Shown one piece after another: positions 17,344 to 29,100 of a DNA stretch of 37,174 nt (its first letter is position 1; each line of letters begins with the position of its first letter). Source of the stretch: a virus; the IMG/VR virus record IMGVR_UViG_3300042294_002487, positions 1 through 37,174 of that record, one strand, 5' to 3'. The translations under genes and the position numbers were made by a program. The notes under the pieces are model-generated. The model was not told the DNA's origin. It made no database searches and saw nothing but the letters and a program-made list of their open reading frames with translations.

Positions 17344-18341
17344 TTATATTGAGTTTGGTTATTACGTTTAAATTTTTCTTTTAATTCTGGAGTTGAAATG
17401 TTAATGTGTTGTTTTAATTTATTATTTACTATAGTTAATATTTCATTAATATTATTTATATCATCCCCATCAGCCATTTTCCATTCAAATTTATTTACAT
17501 TATTTATTGTAACTAATCTGTTTTGATTTATTATAAAACTAACATTAATAGGATCATCTTTTTTAGAATTCCAAGCAATAAAATTTATTTTACCTGTTTT
17601 AGTATCATAAAAAGGAACAGTCCAATCATCTAAATCATGCATTTGTGTGAAACCAGATAAATTAAATATATTTCCTTTTTCTTGAATTTCATCAAAATTT
17701 TTATAATAAATTTTTTCACCATCTAATTCATATATTATATTATTTATAGCTTCATTAGTTTTATGTGAACTTTCTTTTAATATTTTTAATAATTCTTCTC
17801 TATTATATTTAATAAATAAATTATTAATTTTATCTAAATTATAACCTTGAAAAACTCCTTGTCCCCATTGTAAATTAGATTCAAAAAGTCTATTAGGTTT
17901 TATATATTGAACATTAACATATTCATTTAACAATTTATCATTTTCATAAAAATCACTGTAATCAACAAAAAAAGAATCATAATCTATCCAATGAGCGGTT
18001 TTATATCCTAAATTTTTAGCACAACCTAATCCATTAATTGTTGTTTTATAGGCAGCTAAATAAACACTATAGTTAGAAATTAAAGAAGAAACTATATTTA
18101 AATTTTCATAAGGTGAAAACCAAGGAGTATTCATTAAATCCCAATCAGTTATAAGTTCATTATCCTTATCATAAAAATAATAATCAACTTTATCTATAAT
18201 ATATTCAGGAACATGAACATGACTTGAAATTAAAATATCAAAATCTTTTCGAATTGGTTGTAAAGAATTAACACAATTTTCTAAAAGTTGTTTTCTTTCA
18301 GTATCTGGACAATATGCTCCTATAACAATTATTGATTTCAT
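17340..18341 (-). CDS. Putative GT-A glycosyltransferase, paralogue 1
   Basis: 333 residues, a paralogue of the 315-residue gene at 13914. Shared landmarks are the N-terminal IIVIGAYCPDTERKQLL strand and helix, FDILISSHVHVPE, VDYYFYDKDN, TINGLGCAKNLGY and HWIDYDSFF, with the triad D120-Y121-D122. The layout (strand-helix first half, DYD about residue 120, mixed alpha/beta then a beta tail) is that expected of a GT-A glycosyltransferase, but I know no exact family. The C-terminal 100 residues carry KFEWKMADGDDINNI and differ from the paralogue. It leads the tight part of the cassette: an ATATTTATA element lies 13 bases upstream, and its stop overlaps the FkbM start. Confidence 0.6.
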   Translation of the reverse strand: MKSIIVIGAYCPDTERKQLLENCVNSLQPIRKDFDILISSHVHVPEYIIDKVDYYFYDKDNELITDWDLMNTPWFSPYENLNIVSSLISNYSVYLAAYKTTINGLGCAKNLGYKTAHWIDYDSFFVDYSDFYENDKLLNEYVNVQYIKPNRLFESNLQWGQGVFQGYNLDKINNLFIKYNREELLKILKESSHKTNEAINNIIYELDGEKIYYKNFDEIQEKGNIFNLSGFTQMHDLDDWTVPFYDTKTGKINFIAWNSKKDDPINVSFIINQNRLVTINNVNKFEWKMADGDDINNINEILTIVNNKLKQHINISTPELKEKFKRNNQTQYK

Positions 18342-18354
18342 AACTAATGTTTGA

Positions 18355-18363
18355 TATAAATAT
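18355..18363 (-). promoter_or_regulatory. ATATTTATA element upstream of the glycosylation cassette
   Basis: Minus-strand ACATATTTATA, 13 bases before the ATG of the 333-residue gene, in the gap following the 278-residue gene's stop. It would drive the downstream seven-gene overlapping run. Confidence 0.45.
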
Positions 18364-18364
18364 G

Positions 18365-19201
18365 TTAATTTTTTATAGCAATAGTATTTCCGTTACATTC
18401 TATTGTTTCGTAAAAATTTTCTATAAACCATAAATTAAGTTTAGCATTCATAATCTGATCTAAATTCATACTTTCATAAATAATAACATTAGGTTTATGT
18501 TCTAGTGCTAAAATTAAATCACCATCAATACCTTCAACATCTAAATGTAACCAATCATAATTTTTATCTTTCATTAAATCATTAATTGATATACTTTTTC
18601 TATAACTTTTTACAATTTCTGAAGAGTCTAACCAACTACTTATAACTGAGGGGACAATAGTATCTGTATAACCTTCTCCTCCTTGATACCATTCAACATC
18701 AGAACCATCTGTAGTTACAATAGTATTTAATGTTCCTACATTATAATTGTTTTTGTAATTTTCAATTAAATCAATAAATTGTTTATCACTACCGTCTACT
18801 AAAGTAGCATCTGTTAAATTATGTTTTACCGGATAAATCCAATGTCCGTTTCTTCCATCATGTGAACCAATTACTAATCCATTAGATTTTAATCCTTGAA
18901 TTTTTCTAGATTTAAGGTAAAACCATAACATTTTTTCAATTTCATCACCATGAATTGTTACATCCCATTTATATTCGTACAATAAAGTTCCCTTTGATGA
19001 ATAAAATAAAACATCAGTAATTAATTCAGAACCACACCATTCAGCCCAATAATAATCATTTAATTCGGCTTCATAATGAATTTCATTAGTAATAATGTTT
19101 TTAAATTGTACTTTTAAAGGTAAATGTTCTTTAACAACATCAAGTTTACTTACTTCAACTTTAGTTTTATTTTGATTTCGATCGTAAATTATATTTATCA
19201 T
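18365..19201 (-). CDS. FkbM-like methyltransferase with N-terminal beta domain
   Basis: 278 residues. Residues about 28-80 form an N-terminal beta-rich domain (KVQFKNIITNEIHYEAEL, then YWAEWC and LFYSSKGTLLYEYKWD). It is followed by a SAM methyltransferase: NGLVIGSHDGRNGHW (107-121), ATLVDGSDKQ and DWLHLDVEGIDGDLI, the FkbM-type DxEG motif. The N-terminal domain resembles residues 415-475 of the 762-residue protein (VEF-x-DEKGKVIYSDTI and NNMW). The gene is separated by 23 bases from the next. No strong ATATTTATA element precedes it. A sugar O-methyltransferase working on the fibre glycan is the likely role, by context. Confidence 0.7.
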   Translation of the reverse strand: MINIIYDRNQNKTKVEVSKLDVVKEHLPLKVQFKNIITNEIHYEAELNDYYWAEWCGSELITDVLFYSSKGTLLYEYKWDVTIHGDEIEKMLWFYLKSRKIQGLKSNGLVIGSHDGRNGHWIYPVKHNLTDATLVDGSDKQFIDLIENYKNNYNVGTLNTIVTTDGSDVEWYQGGEGYTDTIVPSVISSWLDSSEIVKSYRKSISINDLMKDKNYDWLHLDVEGIDGDLILALEHKPNVIIYESMNLDQIMNAKLNLWFIENFYETIECNGNTIAIKN

Positions 19202-19245
19202 ATAGATTAAATCGAATATAATAACCTTTTTTTAAATATCCAAGT

Positions 19246-19464
19246 TTATTGTGGATTTCCTACTCTATCTTGAAAATATTGTTGTAAAAAAGATAAAGGA
19301 TAATAATACATTTTTTTATTATAAGGAATAGGAGCAGTAGGACTAGTAGGATTACCTATTTTATAAGCAACTCTAACTTCTTTAGCTTTATTATATATTT
19401 CTTGTTCTAAAGTATCACTTGCTTGATAACCTAAAAAATTATATGTTAATTTCCAATCAATCAT
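19246..19464 (-). CDS. Small protein between fibre genes and glycosylation cassette
   Basis: 72 residues, start MIDWKLTYNFLGY. The sequence is rich in Tyr and Gln, has PTSPTAPIPYNKK in the middle and ends QQYFQDRVGNPQ. No motif or membrane segment is visible. It follows the 237-residue protein after three bases, so it is likely expressed with the fibre genes. The sequence resembles the small appendage-accessory proteins that often sit next to phage fibres, but no family can be named. Confidence 0.5.
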   Translation of the reverse strand: MIDWKLTYNFLGYQASDTLEQEIYNKAKEVRVAYKIGNPTSPTAPIPYNKKMYYYPLSFLQQYFQDRVGNPQ

Positions 19465-19467
19465 TTA

Positions 19468-20181
19468 TCAATAAATAGTTAAATCAAAATAAAAGCCAGC
19501 TACAGTTCCTCCATAACTAGCAGCCATTACTACTGAACCCCAAGTATTAAAATCAAATGAAGTTGAAGCAGGACCAGCATTTACTGCTTGACCCGTAAAT
19601 ATAGAAGTACCATTAACTGTTAAATCTGCAGTAGCGCCTGGGAAGTTTAGGTTTGCTCCTATAGTAATTGTCCAATATGCTGTACGAATTAAAGGGGATG
19701 ATGGAGAACTAGCATCTATAGAAACGGGAGAACCTCCATCACCTGCAGATATAACAGCTCCCGTACCTGCAACAATATAAGAATATGTGTTAGAACTATC
19801 TCTTAGTGTTAAGTTAACATCTTGAACAGTATTATCAATTGGAGGAGGAGGAAAAAATGTACTTGGTCCTAAGTTATTATTAACATTTAATATACATGCA
19901 TAACTACTCTGATCATAAAAATAAACTTTACTAGCAAAGTTATTAAATGAATAATTAGAAGAAATAGCATTCAAATTATATATTCTATTAGCACCACTTG
20001 TATTTCCGTTTTGACCCCATCCATTATAAGAATTAGTAGAATTTCCATTAGGACCTTCAAAATAACTATCTCCAGCTACAGTTTCAAAGGGAATAGAGTA
20101 ACCAGGATTACCACTACCCCCTCCAAACTGAGCTTCCCAATATATATTACTTAATCCTATATTTGTACTTGGAACAGCCAT
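19468..20181 (-). CDS. Fibre-associated virion protein
   Basis: 237 residues, start MAVPSTNIGLSNIYWEAQFG. N-termini of this kind (a PS-x-x-(I/L)-x-(L/M)-S-(D/N)-I pattern followed by Gly/Asn-rich and Tyr-rich sequence) are frequent in phage appendage proteins of uncultured marine phages. The middle has YNGWGQNGN, then PPPPI near residue 115, and a C-terminal beta-rich, Ala/Ser/Gly-rich part ending FYFDLTIY that could be a receptor-binding or jelly-roll domain. The start overlaps the stop of the giant fibre gene by one base (TAATG), so they are translationally coupled. Likely part of the same appendage or its tip; not proven. Confidence 0.6.
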   Translation of the reverse strand: MAVPSTNIGLSNIYWEAQFGGGSGNPGYSIPFETVAGDSYFEGPNGNSTNSYNGWGQNGNTSGANRIYNLNAISSNYSFNNFASKVYFYDQSSYACILNVNNNLGPSTFFPPPPIDNTVQDVNLTLRDSSNTYSYIVAGTGAVISAGDGGSPVSIDASSPSSPLIRTAYWTITIGANLNFPGATADLTVNGTSIFTGQAVNAGPASTSFDFNTWGSVVMAASYGGTVAGFYFDLTIY

Positions 20182-23100
20182 TATTTATTTTTAAGATAAT
20201 TTATTTGGTTTTGTAAATCTTCTACTTTTGTTGTTAATTCTTTAACGGCCTCGATTAATATAGCTGTCAATTTCTCGTATTTAACCGCCTTATATCCATT
20301 ATCACGAGTTGTTACTAATTCTGGGAATATCTGTTCAACTTGTTGAGCTATGACGCCTATATCATGTCCTTCATTTTCATGAATTCCAACCATTGGTATC
20401 CAATCAAACTCATATCCACCTAATTGGTTTACTTTATATAAAGCTCCTTCAATTAATACTTTATTAGCTTTTAATCTTTCGTCTGAAGAATAGAATGCTA
20501 TTACGTCATTAGTTGCTCTGATTAAACCAGTAGTTGTTGGTGTATTTGTACCTACACCTAAGGCACCATTTACATATAATGTTGTACCATCAAATTGTAA
20601 ATTAGCTTCACCGTTGATTGTACCAGCATTACCTGTAGCTGTTAATACGTAATTGTTTGTATTATTATTAATAGTAGCTGTACCTGAAGTACCTGATGAA
20701 CCACTAGTTCCAGATGAACCATTAGCACCAGCTGCTCCTGAAGTACCAGATGAACCTGAACTACCGCTTGTTCCGCTTGAACCTGGAGCACCAGCAGCAC
20801 CAGAAGTACCACTTGAACCTGAAGTTCCTGATGAACCTGGAGCACCGGCTGCGCCGCTAGTTCCAGATGAACCATTAGCACCTGCGGCACCTGAAGTTCC
20901 TGATGAACCTGAAGTACCATTTACACCTGATATACCTGAAGTTCCTGATGAACCTGGAGCACCAGCAGCACCTGAAGTACCAGATGAACCACTTGTTCCG
21001 CTTGAACCAGATGTACCAGAACTTCCGCTTGAACCTGATGTACCAGATGAACCAGATGTACCAGATGAACCTGGAGCACCAGCAGCACCTGAAGTACCTG
21101 ATGAACCAGATGTACCACTTGAACCTGAAGTACCTGATGAACCTGAACTACCACTAGTTCCTGATGAACCTGGAGCACCGGCAGCACCTGATGTACCACT
21201 TGATCCACTAGTTCCTGATGAACCTGATGTTCCAGATGAACCACTTGATCCACTAGTTCCTGAAGAACCTGGAGCACCTGCTGCACCAGAAGTACCTGAT
21301 GAACCTGAAGTTCCTGAACTACCAGAAGTACCAGAACTACCAGATGAACCGCTTGTTCCTGAACTTCCTGAAGTACCGTTAACACCACTTATACCTGAAG
21401 TTCCGCTTGAACCACTAGTACCACTTGAACCTGATGTTCCAGATGAACCACTTGAACCTGATGTTCCTGAAGAACCACTAGTTCCGCTTGAACCTGAAGA
21501 GCCACTAGTTCCTGATGAACCTGAAGTACCGCTTGAACCTGATGTTCCTGAAGAACCTGGAGCACCGGATACACCAGAAGTACCTGATGAACCTGAAGTT
21601 CCTGAAGAACCTGAACTACCACTTGTTCCGCTTGAACCAGATGTTCCTGAACTACCACTTGTTCCGCTTGTACCTGATGAACCTGATGAACCTGAGGTTC
21701 CACTTGAACCTGAAGAACCGCTAGTTCCGCTTGAACCAGATGTTCCTGAAGTACCTGAAGCTCCACTAGCACCTGAAGTACCAGAACTACCACTAGTTCC
21801 TGAAGATCCACTTGAACCAGATGTTCCTGATGAACCTGAAGAACCACTAGTACCAGAAGAACCTGAAGTTCCTGAAGTACCACTTGAACCTGAAGTACCT
21901 GAAGATCCGCTTGAACCTGATGTTCCGCTTGAACCTGGAGCACCTGCTACACCTGATGTACCAGATGAACCTGATGTTCCTGATGAACCTGAAGTTCCAC
22001 TTGAGCCAGATGAACCACTTGTTCCACTTGAACCACTTGAACCTGAAGTACCGCTTGAACCTGAAGTACCATTTACACCTGAAATACCACTTGTTCCGCT
22101 TGAACCAGATGTTCCTGATGAACCTGATGTTCCTGAACTACCTGAAGAACCTGATGTTCCTGAACTACCTGAAGTTCCTGAAGAACCTGATGTTCCTGAT
22201 GAACCTGAAGTTCCACTTGAGCCAGATGAACCACTTGTTCCTGAACTTCCAGATGAACCAGAAGTACCACTTGAACCACTTGTTCCGCTTGTACCTGATG
22301 AACCTGAAGTTCCGCTTGAACCACTAGTACCACTTGAACCTGAAGAACCGCTTGTTCCACTTGAACCTGAAGAACCGCTAGTTCCTGAAGAACCGCTAGT
22401 TCCTGATGAACCTGAAGTTCCACTAGTACCGCTTGAACCTGAGCTACCTGATGTTCCTGAAGAACCCGAACTACCACTAGTTCCTGAAGAACCAGATGTA
22501 CCAGAACTACCAGATGAACCTGAAGTTCCTGAACTACCTGAACTACCGCTAGTACCAGATGAACCTGATGTTCCACTTGAACCAGAAGTACCTGATGTAC
22601 CGCTGCTTCCTGAAGAACCAGAAGTACCAGATGAACCACTTGAACCTGATGTACCAGAAGAACCACTAGTTCCAGATGTACCTGAAGAACCAGATGTACC
22701 TGAAGAACCAGATGTACCTGAAGAACCTGAGGAACCACTTGTTCCTGAAGAACCACTTGTTCCTGATGAACCTGAAGTTCCTGAAGAACCTGAACTACCT
22801 GAAGTACCAGATGAACCTGAACTACCACTAGTTCCTGATGAACCTGAGGTTCCATTAACACCACTTATACCTGAAGTACCTGATGAACCTGAAGATCCGC
22901 TTGAACCTGAAGTACCACTTGAACCAGAAGTACCTGATGAACCACTTGTTCCTGAAGAACCGCTAGTGCCTGAAGATCCAGATGAACCTGAAGTTCCACT
23001 TGAACCAGAGCTGCCTGATGTTCCTGATGAACCAGATGTACCAGAGCTACCGCTTGAACCTGAAGTACCAGATGAACCTGATGAACCTGAAGTACCACTA

Positions 23101-26100
23101 GTACCTGAAGCTCCACTAAATCCACTTGTTCCACTTGAACCTGATGTTCCTGATGAACCTGAAGAACCTGATGTTCCTGATGAACCTGAAGATCCGCTAG
23201 TTCCGGAACTACCACTAGTTCCTGATGAACCGCTAGTTCCACTTGAACCTGAAGAACCACTAGTACCTGATGAACCTGAAGATCCTGAGGTACCAGATGA
23301 ACCGCTTGTTCCGCTTGAACCGGATGAACCGCTAGTTCCTGAAGAACCACTTGAACCTGAAGTTCCACTTGAACCTGAAGTTCCACTTGAACCGCTTGTT
23401 CCTGAAGAACCTGAACTACCTGAAGTACCAGATGAGCCAGATGAACCTGAAGTTCCGCTTGATCCAGATGTACCATTTACACCTGATATACCACTAGTTC
23501 CTGATGAACCAGATGAACCTGAAGTGCCTGAACTACCACTTGAACCACTAGTTCCGCTTGAACCTGAAGTTCCACTTGAACCAGATGTTCCTGAAGAACC
23601 ACTTGATCCAGATGTTCCTGAAGAACCACTAGAACCACTAGTTCCAGATGAACCAGAAGTACCTGAAGAACCTGAGCTTCCGCTTGTTCCTGATGAACCA
23701 GAACTTCCACTAGAACCAGATGTTCCTGAACTACCAGATGAACCAGATGTTCCACTTGAACCAGAAGTACCTGATGAACCACTAGAACCTGAAGTTCCGC
23801 TTGAACCTGAAGAACCACTTGTTCCAGAAGAACCGCTTGTACCTGATGAACCACTTGTTCCACTTGAACCTGAACTACCTGATGTTCCTGAAGAACCACT
23901 TGAACCAGATGAACCTGATGTGCCTGAAGAACCTGAGGTTCCGTTAACACCACTTATACCTGAAGTACCTGAGCTGCCACTTGAACCGCTAGTACCTGAT
24001 GAACCTGATGAACCACTAGTACCTGATGAACCGCTAGTACCTGAACTTCCACTAGTACCACTTGATCCAGATGAACCAGAAGTACCTGATGAACCAGAAC
24101 TTCCTGATGTTCCAGATGAACCAGAAGTACCTGATGAACCTGATGAACCTGAAGTACCTGAAGAACCGCTTGAACCACTTGTACCTGATGAACCACTTGA
24201 ACCTGATGTTCCTGATGAACCTGAGCTTCCGCTTGTTCCGCTTGAACCCGAAGTACCTGAACTACCAGATGTTCCTGATGAACCAGAGGTACCACTTGAA
24301 CCTGATGAACCAGATGTGCCTGAAGAACCAGAAGAACCTGAACTACCGCTTGTACCTGAGCTGCCACTAGAACCACTTGTTCCTGACGAACCACTAGTAC
24401 CAGAAGAACCTGATGAACCAGAGGTACCGCTTGAACCTGATGAACCTGATGTTCCAGATGAACCTGAAGTTCCTGAGTTACCAGATGTTCCTGATGAACC
24501 AGATGAACCACTAGTTCCTGAAGAACCTGAGCTTCCACTAGTTCCTGAAGAACCAGAAGTACCATTTACTCCGCTTATACCTGATGTGCCACTTGATCCA
24601 GATGAACCAGAAGTACCTGATGAACCTGAAGAGCCACTAGTACCTGAGCTGCCAGATGTTCCTGATGAACCTGAGCTACCTGAGGTACCAGATGAACCTG
24701 ATGAACCTGAAGTTCCTGAGCTACCAGATGTTCCTGATGAACCACTAGTACCAGAAGAACCTGAACTACCGCTTGTACCTGAACTACCTGAGCTGCCGCT
24801 AGTTCCGCTTGAACCACTAGTACCTGATGAACCTGAAGAGCCACTTGAACCCGATGTTCCTGAAGAACCTGAAGAACCACTAGTTCCACTTGAACCGCTA
24901 GTACCAGATGAACCTGAAGTACCAGATGAACCACTTGTTCCTGATGAACCTGAAGAACCACTAGTACCAGATGAACCAGATGAACCACTTGTTCCTGATG
25001 AACCACTTGAACCTGAAGTACCGGAACTACCAGATGTACCATTTACACCTGAAATACCAGATGTACCTGAAGAGCCTGAACTACCACTAGTACCAGATGA
25101 TCCTGAACTACCTGAAGTTCCACTTGAACCTGATGTACCACTACTACCAGATGTTCCTGATGAACCTGAGCTTCCGCTTGTTCCTGAAGAGCCTGAACTA
25201 CCACTAGTACCAGATGAACCTGAGGTACCACTAGAACCACTAGTACCAGAAGAACCACTTGTTCCTGAACTACCAGATGAACCTGAAGTTCCTGATGAAC
25301 CTGAAGAACCTGATGTTCCAGATGAACCTGAAGTTCCTGATGAACCTGAACTACCACTAGTTCCGCTTGAACCACTTGATCCTGAAGTACCAGAAGATCC
25401 GCTAGTTCCTGATGAACCTGATGTACCAGAACTACCAGATGAACCAGAAGTACCTGAACTACCTGATGAACCAGAAGTACCAGAAGAACCAGATGTACCG
25501 CTTGAACCACTAGTTCCAGAAGAACCACTAGTACCAGATGAACCTGAACTTCCACTTGTGCCTGAGCTTCCGCTTGAACCTGATGTTCCACTTGAACCTG
25601 ATGTTCCTGAAGAACCTGAACTACCGCTAGTTCCTGATGAACCGCTTGAGCCAGATGTGCCATTAACACCACTTATACCTGAAGTACCTGAGCTGCCACT
25701 TGAACCACTAGTACCTGAACTACCGCTTGAACCTGAAGTTCCGCTTGAACCTGAGGTACCTGAGCTACCAGATGAACCAGATGTACCTGAAGAGCCACTA
25801 GAACCTGAAGTACCAGATGAACCACTAGTTCCAGATGAACCTGAGCTACCGCTAGTTCCGCTTGAACCTGAGCTACCGCTAGTTCCGCTTGAACCACTAG
25901 TACCAGATGAACCTGAGGTTCCGCTTGAACCAGAAGAACCTGAAGTTCCGCTTGAACCTGATGAACCAGAAGTACCTGAAGAACCACTAGTTCCACTTGA
26001 ACCAGAGGTTCCAGAACTACCTGATGAGCCAGAAGTACCAGATGAACCTGATAATCCACTTGTTCCTGAGCTACCACTTGTACCTGAAGAACCACTTGAA

Positions 26101-29100
26101 CCCGATGTGCCTGAAGAACCTGAGGTTCCATTAACACCGCTTATACCTGATGTTCCTGAAGAACCACTAGATCCACTAGTTCCAGAAGAACCTGATGAAC
26201 CTGATGTGCCTGAAGAACCTGATGTACCTGAAGAGCCAGAACTACCTGAAGTTCCGCTTGAACCTGATGAACCAGAAGTACCACTAGATCCACTAGTTCC
26301 TGATGAACCACTTGAACCAGAAGTTCCTGATGAACCACTTGAACCAGAAGTACCAGATGAACCAGATGTACCTGAAGAGCCACTAAAACCTGAAGTACCT
26401 GAACTTCCTGAACTACCTGATGTTCCTGATGAACCTGAAGTACCAGATGAACCTGAACTTCCGCTTGTACCACTAGATCCTGATGAACCAGAGGTTCCAG
26501 ATGAACCTGATGTTCCTGAACTACCTGAGCTACCACTAGTTCCTGATGAACCACTTGAGCCAGATGAACCTGAAGTACCACTTGAACCTGAAGAACCTGA
26601 AGTTCCTGATGAACCACTTGTTCCTGAAGAACCACTAGTACCTGAAGAACCAGATGAACCACTAGTTCCAGATGAACCTGATGAACCTGAGGTTCCACTA
26701 GAACCTGATGAACCTGATGAACCTGAAGTACCACTAGATCCTGAAGTTCCATTAACACCGCTTATACCTGATGTTCCTGAAGAACCACTAGATCCACTAG
26801 TTCCTGAAGAACCTGATGAACCACTTGTTCCACTAGATCCAGATGAACCTGATGTACCTGAACTACCTGATGTTCCTGAACTACCGCTTGAACCTGAAGT
26901 TCCTGAAGAACCAGAACTACCTGATGTTCCACTAGAACCTGAAGTACCGCTTGAACCTGAAGTACCAGATGAGCCACTTGTTCCTGATGAACCACTTGAA
27001 CCTGATGTACCACTAGATCCGCTTGAACCTGATGTACCACTAGTTCCTGAACTACCTGATGTTCCACTAGATCCACTTGTTCCAGATGAACCAGATGTTC
27101 CTGAACTACCGCTTGAACCTGATGTTCCAGATGAACCTGAAGAGCCTGAAGTACCAGATGAACCACTAGTTCCAGAAGAACCAGAACTTCCACTTGTTCC
27201 TGATGAACCTGATGTTCCATTTACTCCAGAAATACCACTTGTTCCGCTAGATCCGCTTGAACCTGAAGTTCCTGATGAACCTGAACTTCCTGATGTACCT
27301 GAAGAACCGCTTAAACCTGATGTTCCTGAGCTACCGCTTGTTCCTGATGATCCTGAACTACCTGATGTACCTGAAGATCCTGATGAACCGCTAGTTCCTG
27401 ATGAACCACTTGTTCCACTTGAACCTGATGTTCCAGATGAACCTGAAGAACCGCTTGTTCCAGATGAACCACTTGAACCTGATGTTCCTGAAGAACCACT
27501 ACTACCTGATGTTCCACTGCTTCCTGATGTTCCTGAAGAACCAGATGAGCCTGATGTTCCTGAAGAACCACTTGTTCCTGATGAACCTGATGTACCACTT
27601 GAACCTGATGAACCACTTGTTCCATTTGAACCTGAGCTACCGCTTGTTCCAGAAGAACCTGATGTACCATTAACACCGCTTATACCTGATGTACCTGAGC
27701 TGCCGCTTGAGCCGCTTGTACCTGATGAACCACTACTACCTGATGTACCTGAAGAACCACTTAATCCAGATGTACCACTTGAACCAGAAGTTCCACTAGA
27801 TCCTGAAGTTCCTGAAGAACCTGAGGTTCCAGAACTGCCTGATGAACCACTAGTTCCACTAGATCCACTACTTCCTGAAGTTCCAGATGATCCAGATGTA
27901 CCTGAGCTTCCGCTGGTGCCTGATGAACCACTTGAACCTGATGTTCCAGATGAACCGCTTGAACCAGATGTACCTGAGCTGCCTGATGTACCACTTGAAC
28001 CACTTGTTCCTGATGAACCAGATGAACCACTAGTACCAGAAGAACCGCTTGAACCACTAGTTCCTGACGAGCCTGAGCTGCCTGATGTTCCACTTGAACC
28101 ACTTGATCCAGATGTTCCTGAAGAACCAGATGAACCACTAGTTCCTGATGAACCGCTTGTTCCTGAGCTGCCTGATGTTCCACTACTACCACTAGTTCCT
28201 GATGAACCACTTGAACCACTAGTTCCGCTAGATCCAGATGAACCTGAAGAACCACTTGAACCTGATGAACCAGAAGTTCCGCTTGAACCGCTAGTTCCAT
28301 TAACTCCGCTTATACCTGATGTACCTGAAGATCCTGAAGATCCTGATGTACCTGAACTACCTGATGAACCAGAGGTACCTGATGAACCACTAGTTCCAGA
28401 GCTACCTGAATTACCTGATGTTCCTGATGAACCACTTGAACCGGATGTACCAGAAGAACCTGATGAACCTGATGTTCCACTACTTCCAGAAGTACCAGAT
28501 GAACCTGATGTTCCACTAGAACCACTTGAACCTGAAGTTCCTGAAGATCCTGAAGAACCACTAGTTCCTGATGAACCAGAAGTACCACTACTTCCCGAAG
28601 AGCCAGAAGTACCAGAACTACCAGAACTACCAGATGTTCCTGATGAACCTGAAGTTCCTGATGAACCTGATGTTCCTGATGAACCACTAGTTCCACTTGA
28701 ACCACTTGAACCAGAAGTACCGGATGAACCTGATGTACCACTACTTCCTGAAGATCCTGATGTACCTGATGAACCTGATGAACCTGAAGTTCCGCTTGAA
28801 CCTGAAGTTCCTGATGAACCACTTAAACCAGATGTTCCAGAAGATCCGCTTGAACCTGATGAACCACTAGTTCCAGATGAACCTGAAGAACCGCTAGTTC
28901 CTGATGAACCCGATGTACCATTAACACCGCTTATACCACTAGTACCACTTGAACCTGATGATCCTGAAGTACCAGATGAACCTGAAGAACCACTAGTTCC
29001 TGATGAACCAGAAGTACCAGATGAACCACTTGAACCACTAGTTCCTGAAGAACCTGAACTTCCGCTTGTTCCTGATGAACCAGAAGTACCTGATGAACCA

